From NCBI GenBank assembly GCA_002914845.1, contig JXTC01000032.1:186001-250000 (forward strand): a stretch of 64,000 bases of DNA. The letters are read 5' to 3'. Every line of letters starts with the position of its first letter. Position 1 is the stretch's first letter. Positions 1-15,107 of this stretch are shown piece after piece. Position numbers and translations under genes: made by a program. The notes below the pieces were generated by a model. The model did not search any database. It was not told the DNA's origin and was given only the letters and a program-made list of their open reading frames with translations. Source of the DNA: Trema orientale. Taxonomy: Eukaryota; Streptophyta; Magnoliopsida; Rosales; Cannabaceae.

Positions 1-210
1 GACGGCTTCTTTTCATTTTATCTCGGGGTTTTCTTGTTTTGAAGTTGTGTTTTTACAGGTTCTAATGTGATTGAATAAAGTATTTGTGTGAATGACATGT
101 TTATATTAAGCCTAGTCATATATGATCTGTGTTCTGATTCTGACCTCTTTTTTATTTCCTTTGTGCTACACATTGAATGAAGATTAATTCTTTTATTTTA
201 TTTTTTTCAG

Positions 211-4031
<3,821 letters not shown>

Positions 4032-5086
4032 GGATTATCCGATTATATGGTAATCTGTTGTATAACACTCTAGGAAATTGCCCAATTAACAATTGATCTT
4101 GGTAGAACCTAGTGGATCCCTCCAAAAGAGGGGAAAAGCAGTGTTCTGCGGATATTGGGGTTTTACTGATATTGTTGTGAGATGTCATTCATCACCATTA
4201 TCAGACACATCCTTGGGATGTCTTGTAACATGCAACTAGTAAAAGATATTATTAGTAGTAGAGCAGTTTCAAGTTTGCCAACTCTTCTGCATGATCTCTT
4301 TAGAGCTCCAATCCCTCATTGTTGCAGGTTTGTTGTCGCCTTATGAGCTGTTTTGTTTCGAATTTTCCTTCTTTTCGTTGTTTGCAAAATGCAAGAAAAT
4401 CAATGATTTTGTGGAATAAAACCTTTTCTGTATTTTTCACCAAGAAACTCCGTTTTGAACAAGTGCTTCGGTGCTATGATCTTTGTCATCAGTCTATCTC
4501 TGTGGCCCTGAAACCTCGTAAACCTATACAGATTTTAACTTGAGCTGTATTTTGGCACTTGAGAATTCTACTCTAATGGGGGTTGGGGATCCTTGACTAA
4601 ACGTTCGTCAAAAAGTTTTTAGCAGCAGTGAAGAATGTATCTCATGTAGCAGTTGTAAGAGCTTTCCGTTATGATCTGCTTCGAGTAAACATTGCATCTT
4701 TGCAGGCTTCTACAAGTCTCTTTACCAGTTCTGTTTACCACATGATTTGACCTTTTTGGGACTCAGTAGTTGTAGCATAAGATTTAGTGTTTGGTTTAAC
4801 GTGTCGAAACAGAAGAATGGATGACTGTTAGCAGAATTTGATAAGACGAACTCAGTGTGCCAGTTATGAAACTCGTCATCAATTACCATGTTACTATGGT
4901 CGCAAAAAAGCATGCCATTTTAATTATATAGTAGAAAGGTGCTACAGAAACAGAGATGGATCTTTTCTTTTCTTGCTACAGAGTAAGAAATCAATCTCTA
5001 AACTCGACCACTTTACTGGAATTTGCACCACTTCACTGGAATTTGCAGTTTGGTAGTATGGTAGACTAGAAATAGCTTAAGAAAAC
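4032..5086. other. MAPK 3' UTR and convergent intergenic spacer
   Basis: This 1-kb stretch follows the MAPK stop codon and precedes the stop codon of the opposite-strand GH28 gene, so it holds both 3' ends. An AATAAA-type signal is visible near 4416-4422. No coding signal is seen on either strand. Confidence 0.6.
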
Positions 5087-8000
5087 CTACACAGAATGGC
5101 TCATCCTATAGCTACATCGTTTGAACTCTACTGAATCAATTGGCAGATCATCAGCCGGGAAATCACAAGCTGTGATCTTCTCCGAGCCCTGATCAGGCAA
5201 AAGATTGCACGGCTGCGGAGTCACGCCGCTGGTGATCCCCGCCACGTCGGTGCAAGTCCACGGCTGCTTCTTTGCCTTAGCCGCCATCCCAATAGTCACA
5301 TTGGAGATGCAAATTCCCGTGAAGGGGTCCCCAGAGATGCCCTCCAACCTGGCCGCCATCGACACATTCTCCGCCACCATATCGCGGTAGTTGATCCCTT
5401 TGATCTCCGGCACGGCGTTGGGATCCCAGTGGCTATCGGCGTGGGCCTTGTAATTGCCGGTCATCCAGAAGGCCCATTTCATGGTGTGCATGGCCATCCT
5501 CCTTACGTAAATGTCCCTCACGTACCCTCCTCGCCCTACAGCTGTCTTGATCCTGACCCCTGATTCTGTATGGACGGCCACGATGTCTTCGGCTCGGACA
5601 TCTTGGATTCCTCCGGACATCTCGCTTCCCAGTGCGATCACGGCGCTGTAGGGCGAAACACACGTGAGCCGCCGGATCACGAGCTGTTTCGTCGGCCATC
5701 CGAAGGCTATGCCATACTCGTCCCAACCGCTCTTCACAGCGACACAGTCGTCGCCAGAGACTATGTAGCAGTCCTCAATTCTGGTGTTTGTGCAAGAATC
5801 TGTAATTTAAAAAAAAAAAAAAAAAAAAGAAATGTGCAGTTACTATTTTTTTTTGGGTCCTTTTCGAAAAAAGAATAGTAAGTGAATTTTTTTATGAAGG
5901 GTTTTGAAAATCATTGGCTGACTTATGTGGACAGGACTCATAGTTTGTTGGCAAACCTGGGTTGATCCCATCTGTGTTTGGAGACGTTACAGGGGCAATG
6001 ATTGTAATTCCTTGAACAAGAATATTACTGCAAATTCCATAATCGCTTCAAGTTATTAAACTAATAAATGAAACCACGGCAGTAGTTGTGTGCTTTGTAG
6101 CTGAAAAAATTGAAAATTAGATTGCACCAAGAATATTAGGCTGTATTCATTAAAGTTTAAAATTGGGTATGCAAATGTATTATGGAATTGAAAACAAGAT
6201 AAATTTCATGATGGATTAAAAATAATAAAAACAAATTGAAAAAAATTATGTTGGTGCACTGTAATTTATGTCAAATTTACAAGGACAACCCCTACATAAA
6301 ATATTTATGTCAACTCTACCAGAATTTTCTTTTTCTTTTTCTGAAAAAAAGAAAAAGTTACACATTTTCAACTAAGTCAAACTCAGACAAAAATTTACTC
6401 TTAACCGTGAAATTTTCAGTTAATGATGAATTACTTCTATTGAAGCAACCTTTTGTTGTTTAAACTAAAAGAATAACGTATACGAATATGAAAAGTTAAT
6501 CGATTTTTTTTAGTCTTCTCACAAGTTTTTGGTCTAGAAAATTTCATCATAACATTGATAAAACACATAATTTCAGTAGAATTTTCCCCGTCTCTTTGTT
6601 GGTTTTGAATCTTTGTACACACTATAAACAGTTTTAAATTCAAAATCTGAAAACTGGTCTGCTAAAAGCTTTTTCATCGAGGCCCTTTGTTTCCAAAGTA
6701 CTCAAAAACTGAATAATTTGGCACTGTAAAAAAGTAAAAACTTGTAAAAGTGGAGAATTTATTACCTGCTGTAAACGGGATGAACATTCCAAGATGGAGA
6801 ATTCAAGAGCGTTAGATTGGAAATCTGAATATTATCTGAGAACATAATCTCAATCAGGTAAGGTCTTGTGAACTTGAGCTTGCCCTTATGGAATTGCTGC
6901 CACCAGAATGAACCCTGACCATCAATTGTGCCATTTTCCCCTAAAAATCCAAGAAGGGTTCCCATTAATTTTCACAAGTTAATTAAATTAACCAAGCTAG
7001 CTAATTGATGTGACAAAAGGTCTTTGGTATTAATTAATTAATGGCTACTAAGAGCTTAATGAAATACCTGTGACAACAACATCTGTAAGGTTTGTTCCGA
7101 ATATGAGACTGGTGAACCTTCCGGCAGCCGCGTCTCTTCCTCGGCCGTAGGATGGCAGAGGTTTGAGGACAGGCCACTCTTTTGTGTCCTAAACAAAATT
7201 AATTCATGTTCAAATTGCAAGAATGAGTACCGAAGTGTTACACAACACTAGATCAATTTTTTTTTTTAACAATGTCACGTGATAATGTACCACTAAAATG
7301 TTATGAGCAAAATGTCGAGTGGTAAGTTTGTCCTACTCGGATAGGCTTAGTCTTTTAGTTCACATACTACAAGCCCGTGACAATAGAGTACTTACTCATT
7401 TATGTCCTAAACCAAATTGTTTAATTAGTTTTTAATGAGTCCGACACTATTAAAATGTTACATAGACTACTTTATTTTCTTTAACTGAACCAAATTGATT
7501 GATGGAGTTGTAAGAACAACTAGACAATTTTTTTTTTTTATTATTTTTTTTTTGCAACTACAACTAGACAATGTTTATAGGTGAGTGATATGTAGGGCAT
7601 GTTTAGATGTGGGGTTGGGAGTTGGGACATTAGACTTATATGCCAAACCCACTGTTTGGATGCATTCGTAGTGACTTTTCCGTTTATAGATTCAAAGGAT
7701 CTCACCTAGACGACCTTGGCTGTTTTAGTTCACCAAATTCTTGGACTTTTTTTCTTATTTCCCATAGTCAAGGAACCGTTAATCACGTATTTATTTTCTA
7801 ATGACAACACTTGACTTTTTATAGACCAAAATCACCTAAACTATGTGACGTGTTATAATGGTTAGACCCCTTTACAGTATCATAGAGGACTACTAATAAA
7901 AACTATATAACCCATACATTTTTCTTTGTTAAAAAAATAAAAAATCTTAAGGAAAAGTCAATAGTGTAGTTTTCTTTTCTCAAAAAATGACTGATTTTCT

Positions 8001-9178
8001 AGTTCTATAAGATCTTTTTTTCCTTGAAAAAAGATTAGAAAAAACATAAACAGATACCCTCTAAAAAATCGAGTCCGGGTTGTGATCTTCAAGAGTAGGC
8101 ATAATGTTTCAAATATTAAACAAATTTTGAAATGCATGTTCATACCCTTAAATTAAAATACAATATAAAATTTGACAAAACAACATAACCAACAATAAAT
8201 TTTCCAGACTGTTCACAAAAATTTTAAAAAAAAAAAATTCCACAAACTAAACTAAGGGTTATTTTTATGTTTCTCTTTCTTGTAAATTGTATAGGATGTC
8301 TCAATATATGCTCTTAAATTATTAAAAGTTTCAACTTTACCTTATAAATCACTAAAATTACTTTGTTAAACAAACGGACCAGGAAAAAAACATTTGCCAC
8401 TTTACTGATTTCAGTATCTGAGACTTGTCCTTAGTTTTCAACAAAGGCTCAAAAATTATGACAATGCTATTTTTCATCCGTTTGCGTGAGATAATAACAA
8501 TTCTTAGCGGTTGAGGGAGGCAAAATTGAAACTTTTAATAATTTAATGGCAGTATCGAGACATCTACACAATTTGGAGGCAAAAATAAAAATAAATCCTT
8601 AAAATAATTTAGAGAGAGAGAGAGAGAGACCTGAGAAGCAAGAAGAACAGCTTCCTTATGGAGATAAAGAGTGAAATGGCTGATGAGGCTAAAGCTGCCA
8701 GTCAACCATTTGCCAGCAGGGACAAAGAGCTGAGCTCCACCGTCGGATGCATACTGGCTGAGATGGTTGATGGCATCTTGAAACGCCTTGGTGTTTGATG
8801 TCGTTCCATCTCCAACTCCTCCAAACTCAGTCAGCGAAGCGCTGTGAGCTCTACAACTTATGGCACTGTACTCAAACGACTCCAAAATCCTTCCTCTTCT
8901 ACTCTCAGCAACATTTAGTGTGTTCAACAGAAGAACAAGTGCTATAACAAGTCTAATCACCTACCCAAAACCATCATTAAAATAAAATGTTAACAAGAAT
9001 ATCAAAGGTATATATATCTTAGAAAACAAAGAAATGCATTGATTTTTGTCATGGAAATGGTTTGTTTAGGAAGAAAATGACGGAAAAACTAGGAAAGATA
9101 TATAAAAGAGAGAACAGAGAGAAAGGTTTGTTTTACTTGAGCTCTCATGTGGCTTCTCATGAATATTGACAACTCCAT
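5087..9178 (-). CDS. Glycoside hydrolase family 28 (polygalacturonase-like), secreted
   Basis: Pectin-acting GH28 protein, likely in the cell wall. Exons on the minus strand: 9178-9137, 8960-8631, 7188-7068, 6940-6766, 6027-5957, 5799-5087; 1452 nt, 483 residues, phases consistent. The start is the ATG at 9178. The short first exon leads into a hydrophobic stretch at about residues 15-30, read as a signal peptide or anchor. GH28 motifs: SPNTDGINP (about 239-247, motif I), SGDD (about 261-264, motif II) and RIK (about 329-331, motif IV). Motif III, usually GHG, is absent; SPYSAVIALGSEMSGG stands there (about 295-310). The opening RGRILESFEYSAISCRAHSA and the GGVGDGTTSNTKAFQDAI block match a plant GH28 subgroup often annotated only as probable polygalacturonase. 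A (GA)n tract abuts the exon-2 donor (8611-8629). Substrate cannot be told from sequence. Confidence 0.92.
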
Positions 9179-9230
9179 TGTGAGAAATGGCACTATGGAT
9201 TAATTTGGTTAAGAGTGACAAATGGGGGGC

Positions 9231-9246
9231 TATATATATATATATA
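9231..9246 (-). promoter_or_regulatory. Probable TATA element of the GH28 gene
   Basis: An alternating TA tract 53-68 bp upstream of the ATG at 9178 on the minus strand. Spacing fits a TATA box with a short leader. It could also be a simple TA microsatellite. Confidence 0.4.
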
Positions 9247-9937
9247 GGATAAAGTGATCAGCTAGTATATTAAATAGTTATTAGCATTCCCCGGAATTAA
9301 AGCTTTGTTTTCATCCCTGAAAAAGGGGGGAAAAAGAAAAAAAAGTGATTATGTATGTATAAGTTGAATATGCATGTTTATATATACATATTTGAGTGTA
9401 TGTAGTATACATTATATGCATGTATATTTTTAGCATGCCAATACATAATGGCAAAATAATAATTTCTAAGAAATACTCTTAATCTAATTCTTCCATTCTA
9501 TTTCCTCACGGTGGGGCAAGTGTTTCTAAGCAGTACACAATATAGAGTTGTGGTACCACCATAAAATTTTCATGTGAGTCCTACACTCTTATTAGTTTTC
9601 ATTAGTGTGTAATGCTTATAGTACCACACGAACTCTTTAACATTTTCAACCCTCAAATTGTGAAGGATAAATTGTAATCCATCATTCTTATATTTCTAAT
9701 TTTTAGACGATTATTATACATGCCATTGTACATATACAATGACGATGGTGTGAAAAGGATTCTAGTTTTAGTATTTGTTAAGGAACAAACTAGTAAATGC
9801 AAAACAATCATTTATGACTATGTAACAGTGTGACTTATCAAGTTAAACATCAGCTTCGCTTTTATGGCTTTTTTTTTTTTTTTTTTTAGTGGGAGCTTAA
9901 ATATGAAGAAGATAACTAGTTATTACTTCTGATATTC
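9247..9937. other. Intergenic, GH28 upstream region
   Basis: AT-rich DNA upstream of the GH28 promoter. It has a long poly-T run near 9870-9887. No gene or clear element seen. Confidence 0.5.
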
Positions 9938-10212
9938 CAGCCTCTCTTTCCTGGAGAAAGTGGAGTTGACCAACTTGTTGAAATAATTAAGGTGGACCTT
10001 TTTCTTTTTTCATTTTTTTTAATAATACATAATGCTTGATACTTTTTATTGGACATAGTCATTTATTTATCTGAAAATCAACTCTTGATGTGTTTTTTAA
10101 ATTTCTTGTGCAGATATTAGGTATCCCATGACAAGGGGAGGACATCAAGTGCGTGAATCCTAACTACACAGAGTTCAAGTTTCCTCAAATTAAAGCCCAT
10201 CTGTGGCGCAAA
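9938..10212 (+). pseudogene. GSK3/SHAGGY-like kinase gene fragment (two exons plus intron)
   Basis: Two short blocks match adjacent exons of plant GSK3/SHAGGY-like kinases. Block 1 (9938-9991) reads QPLFPGESGVDQLVEIIK and ends at a GT donor. Block 2 (10114-10212) follows a TTGTGCAG acceptor and reads ILGIP, then a stop (TGA), then QGEDIKCVNPNYTEF and KFPQIKAHLWRK, ending before a GTATGA donor-like site. The kinases normally have a TPTREE-type sequence where the stop lies, so the region carries small insertions as well as the stop. I found no further kinase exons on either side. The intron is retained, so this arose by copying genomic DNA, not mRNA. It is a decayed fragment, not a working gene. 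Confidence 0.85.
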
Positions 10213-11264
10213 GTATGAAGGAAGATCACATAGAGCTATTTGCTTTCCTATTTGTTTGGCTTGGTACTTTGAATTGTTGGGCTCAAGTGTTGTCTGCACT
10301 TTTGATAAGGTATTATATATAGAGATCACCATATATATGGATATGTATACATTCTTAGCATAAGTACTTGTTTATTTCTTGGTTAATTGCCCTGAATTTC
10401 TTTTCCTTGGTTGCCTTTTGGCTTTTTATATCTTGGGTATTATTCAGTTTATTAACCTAAATACTTACTGCCCTATGCATGCTTTGGATTTATAAGATGG
10501 TTATGAGTGTACATCTCATGAACTTTAGTTAGGATATTATGTTTTTTTTTATAGAGAAAAAATGGGGAATCTATGACATTATATTTTTGTTTTCATAAAA
10601 ATAATTTCAGTGTATGGATTTTTCTTTTAATTTTTTGCTTTGACAACAGATGGATGTTTAGACTAATATACATAATATGATATGAATTTTCTTATTAATA
10701 AATNCCACCGCTACTGTTCACTGTGCATGACTATATATCATAGCTTTCTTCGGGCAGTAGGGTGTTTTTTTCTCTTTTTTTTTTTTTTTTTTTGAGATTA
10801 AAGCTTTGCTTTTATGTTGAGGCTATGTTTTTGTCTTTTCCCTACTGAGGGCCCATTTAATTGTGGTCCAAGGGGTACTATAATTAGCTGTAGCATTAAA
10901 CTTTGTTGAATGAGACCTTGTCACGTACTGCATTCTTAATCGAGTAGCACTTTTGTGACAAAAGTATAAAGATTTCGTCTACAGTTCAACTAGAAAGTAT
11001 AATTAAGGACTGTTCAAAAGGTGATTAAATCTTGGATACTATGTATTTATATCTCAAGAGCGAAGAATGAAATTGTGGATCCACGAATTGTAAATTTGTA
11101 TTTTCTAAAAGCTTACCTTTTTTTTCTAATTTTTCCAAGAACTCTTAACATTCTTTCTCGGGTTAATGAGTGACTGTTTGAGCAATATACATACAAAATA
11201 AGAATAATACCAGTAATTGTACCCACTTGACACATTAACTGACGTGGCATTGTACTGTCAAAAA
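10213..11264. other. Intergenic, no gene seen
   Basis: AT-rich spacer with poly-T near 10777-10794 and one undetermined base at 10704. No coding signal beyond short chance frames. Confidence 0.5.
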
Positions 11265-11447
11265 GAGCAATGTTATAGGGCACCACTGGTGTCCAACACC
11301 ACAATGATGTGTCTATCCGTCACTGGATGATTTAATTAATAAATTGGGTCCCACATGAGTCTACCTGAATTATAATTATGATTAGCTAGTGACAGACTGA
11401 CACATCATTGTGGTGCTTAGCACCACTGGTACTTTATAGCATTATTC
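11265..11447. mobile_element. MITE family A copy (183 bp, palindromic, Mutator-like)
   Basis: Terminal inverted repeats begin GAGCAATGTTATAGGGCACC on the left and are mirrored by GGTACTTTATAGCATTATTC on the right. The inner halves pair as well (CACCACAATGATGTGTC against GACACATCATTGTGGTG). Flanking 9-mers TGTCAAAAA and TTAAAAAAA match at only 6 of 9 positions, so the target duplication has decayed here. Family assignment rests on the better-preserved copies at 21413 and 39251. Confidence 0.8.
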
Positions 11448-13694
11448 TTAAAAAAATGAGTGAGTAATAATTTCTTAATTGGCCATCATCATTAGCTCAG
11501 CAATGATCACTATCTCTACGACGAACAATGACCACATAAATGTTTTAGTGATTATGATAATAAGTAATAAACTTTCCATATTGCACTTGTTTGTGCACAT
11601 TTTCTTATACTTAGCAGAGATTACAGATAAGGATAGCCACTAATTGTGTCAAAACCCGGAGAAAATCTATTATTTTTTATTGAAAAAAATAAAACAGAAG
11701 AAATAAGGGAAATGAATTTATAATACAATTACCACCCATGGAACTTGTGAGTAAGGGAATCTTGGAGGAGTTGAAGGGTGATGTTTTGTTTTGTATGGAT
11801 TTGTTCCTTTGGAAAGTAGTAAGTGGAAAGTGGAAACCCCTCACTTTCTTGGACTTTGCATTTACCCATTCTCGTGATCATTCCCAACTTCCCAACGTCT
11901 CTCTCTTTCTTTTTCAACTCAACCTTATTCTCATTAGTAGTATTGCCGACCCACTTCACGGGTGAGCAACTGGTGGAGTCCACCTTTCATGGTCCCATAA
12001 TTAGCCCATCTTATAGTCATAGACCTTATTGTTTTCTCTTTGTAAAAAAAAAAAAAAATGAAATAATGAAAAAAATGAAATAGGAGGTAGCCTTATAGAT
12101 AAGCTTATACCAAAACAGCATTTTCACATATTATACTTTTTTTGATATTCAAACAACATAAATATCGACCAATGATCATTGTTGTGTGCAAAACGATACT
12201 CTTATTCGATCCATATTTGGCCGATGATCATGTGAAATGATTCGAACCTAAAATGTGTATTCTAGTTATGCACCCCATTTCTAAGTGTTGAATCCATATG
12301 AGCAAATGTCCATGTCTCAATGAAAATGTGGGGTTTTAATCTGCTGTGTACCATAGCAAGAAATACTTAAACTTATTTGGCATTTGTTTATATTGGATTC
12401 GTGAACCACGCGTCAACCCGTAATAGGTTTGTATAGGAACATCATAGAAAGCTAAATTCCTGCAGTTTCAATGGGTTTCCAGTTTCCAACCCCAGAAAAT
12501 GTCACAGTACAAATAAAACAGGGAGAGTTCCAGTCTCATTCTCTCTCATTATTCACTCACGAGCGCATTCCTTTGCTATAAAACGTCCAAACACACTTTT
12601 CCCTACTCCTTTTGGAGCTTTCTGGTGAAGACTGTTTTCAGCTTCAGCCTGCTTTCTCTCTCTCTAAAAGTGCTACTCACATGAGCCTCACTTTCCCTAA
12701 TTCTTAATTGTTCACCCTTCCAAATATTGAATTGTGTATTGTCTCACTCATCTAAGGACAACGAGCAAGTTCTCATATGTTTTCTTAGTAACACCACGTA
12801 TTATTATTTGTTTCCCCAAGTCTCTAACCAATCAATTTTTAAATTTACAGCTTATAAAACAACTACTCGTACCATTTTACGTGACAATTTCTGATAAGAC
12901 CCAAAAAAAAAAAAAAAAAAAAAACCCTGCTGGATGGCTTCATACTAACAATCATTTTTTATGTGATGGATTGGCTATTACTCAATTCTGATTATGAGAA
13001 ATGCTAATGACAAACATGTCTATGTAATCAAGATTATTGACACGTGAGTCTCATATTAACTAACAGTTCTAATTCGACAAACACGTTTGTACTTAACAAA
13101 CCTGCTGATTGACTGAAAAACCAATCATAACAATCACTAGTACATTACTCGTAACATTTGGCTTTTTATTTCTTTTATTTCGGTTTCTTGTCGGTTAATT
13201 CTTGCTGGTTAAGCATACATCTTGGTGGAAAAGCACAATACCCTAATGGGCCTAATCCATTAGCACACCCACGTCTAGAAAAAATGAGATAGTGCTGCTA
13301 TGTTGTGACAGGCAGCGTCTGCAATTTTTGTTGGAAACTCTCAATTCAATGGACATTATTTTATTAATGTGGTAATGCAAAAGTGGACCAAATTTTAGAA
13401 TAACAAAAAAAAAAAGGATCAGTTAGTTGGTCTTCCATTTGATTTAATCATTCTTTTTAAGGCTATACTTTTTTTTTAAAATTTTAATCTGCTATGTCCT
13501 GCGATCTCAACTACCAACTGAAGCATGCCTATAACTTTAGTGGCATTCACTATCTTCATCTTTTCGGCCACATGACAGATTCTAATGCATCTAAACTTTA
13601 TGGTTTGGTTTTTAGCTATTCAAACAAAACAAAACGTAAAGAAACGAGAAAACCTCAACCACCTCTGGTTTAGTCAATAGGATTATGCCAAGCA
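11448..13694. other. Intergenic with a promoter-like block near 12540-12720
   Basis: Mostly AT-rich, non-coding. Near 12576 a TATAAAA sequence is followed by a CT-rich leader-like stretch and a short frame of eight codons. This looks like a core promoter and leader, but I see no gene downstream of it. Confidence 0.35.
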
Positions 13695-14512
13695 TGAAAT
13701 AAAATGTTGCTACAATATCCGTATATGTAAAATATCAATAAAATGTCAACAATGTCGAAGATATATCAATATCAATAAAAAATGAGCTGATATTGAGATA
13801 TTTATAGACATTGTCGTGACAATGTCATCGATATTTTAAAATGTCAACAGAAATGTCGAATTTTTTTCAGGTCTTTTTTTTTTTTTTTATAGAGATGATA
13901 GTAAAGAATACAAAAATAAATCATAGTTCTCTCTCTACAATATGTCAACAAAGTTTTAGAATTACTTATATTTAATGAGAATATTTGCACTACTTGTATT
14001 TATTATTTTGGAATCTCTACAAGACACTCTCGTAATCTTCGAAAGAAATTTTGGACCAAGACATGAATTTATCTTATGATTTTCAACCTCATAGAAACTC
14101 GTTTTGGTATTAAATGTATTTGAACTGTTCTATATTATCAATGATTTTTATTTATTTTTCAATATAATTTAGAACTAATTATAATTTATAAGGTATTTAT
14201 ATGATATGTATTTAATAAAATAGTGTGATATATATTCTGATTTTAAAATTGTTCTATAAAATAAAATTCGATTGTTTTTCTATTATATACGTATATTTTA
14301 TCATCTTATAAAGTATAAATAGATTTTATTTTTACATAAAAATTAGTATTAATTCTGCAATATCACTTGTTTTAGCATTTTTTAGAGTTTTCCTTGAATA
14401 TTTTGAGTTTTAAGACAAATTTTGGTGCTTTTCCGGAATATCTTCGACATCAACAATATCTTTGACAATATCCGTAAAATAAAACCTCGACATCGATATT
14501 TTAATCCTTGAT
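13695..14512. mobile_element. Possible fold-back element rich in ATATC/GATAT and GTCGA motifs
   Basis: The ends share inverted stretches such as AAATATC..AATGTCGAAGATAT on the left and ATATCTTCGACAT..AATATCC on the right. The interior (13900-14400) is very AT-rich with no coding content. Similar 9-10-bp sequences, ATGCCAAGC and ATGCCCAAG, lie just outside the ends and could be a diverged target duplication. Boundaries are approximate. Confidence 0.35.
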
Positions 14513-15107
14513 GCCCAAGCAATCACGTATGTTTTTTCTCTTCTGCTTTCTCCCCTAAAATCACAAGAGATTCTTGTAGAGACAAAAAATCTACGATAGG
14601 AGTACCGAAAAAGAAGAGACTCTGACGCTCGGGTTAATACTGAAAGACGAAAGCAATACAACTAGCGTGACGAGTCAAAACCCCATAACAATAAACTAGG
14701 AAGTTTGATTAGTTTCAGCAATACAACCTGTACCTGATGGATAATAAGCTTTATTTAGTCGAACGGCATCTTCTTCATCATGTTAGGATTAACTGGTTTA
14801 CTGATCGATTAGTCCGACCTTTAAAGGAAAATTCTATGCAAAAAAAGAAATAACAATGGGGAGGGGAGAGAGAGGGAGATTATTTAACTGCTAAAAACAC
14901 TAAATCCATTTATAAGTATCGATCTATTTCATGAGTAGCTGTGTTGACAAGAAGGAAAAAAACAATCAGGTCAGGTTGTGAACTCATATTTGTTAAAAGC
15001 TTTTCCTACCTCAAAATCTCTGTGGTGATCAAAACTCAGCGTAAATGTTCACTAAAACAAAGAGAAGAGAAACAATGTACATTCCAACCTCTATATAATC
15101 CGCCGCA

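Noticed and set aside
11729..12083. Overlapping open frames of 75-86 codons on both strands
   Set aside because: No recognisable protein features and low-complexity ends; frames on both strands over the same DNA suggest chance in a pyrimidine-rich stretch.
12590..12625. TTTTCCCTACTCCT resembles part of plant miR482/2118
   Set aside because: The second half of the microRNA does not match, and no complementary arm able to form a precursor hairpin is found nearby.
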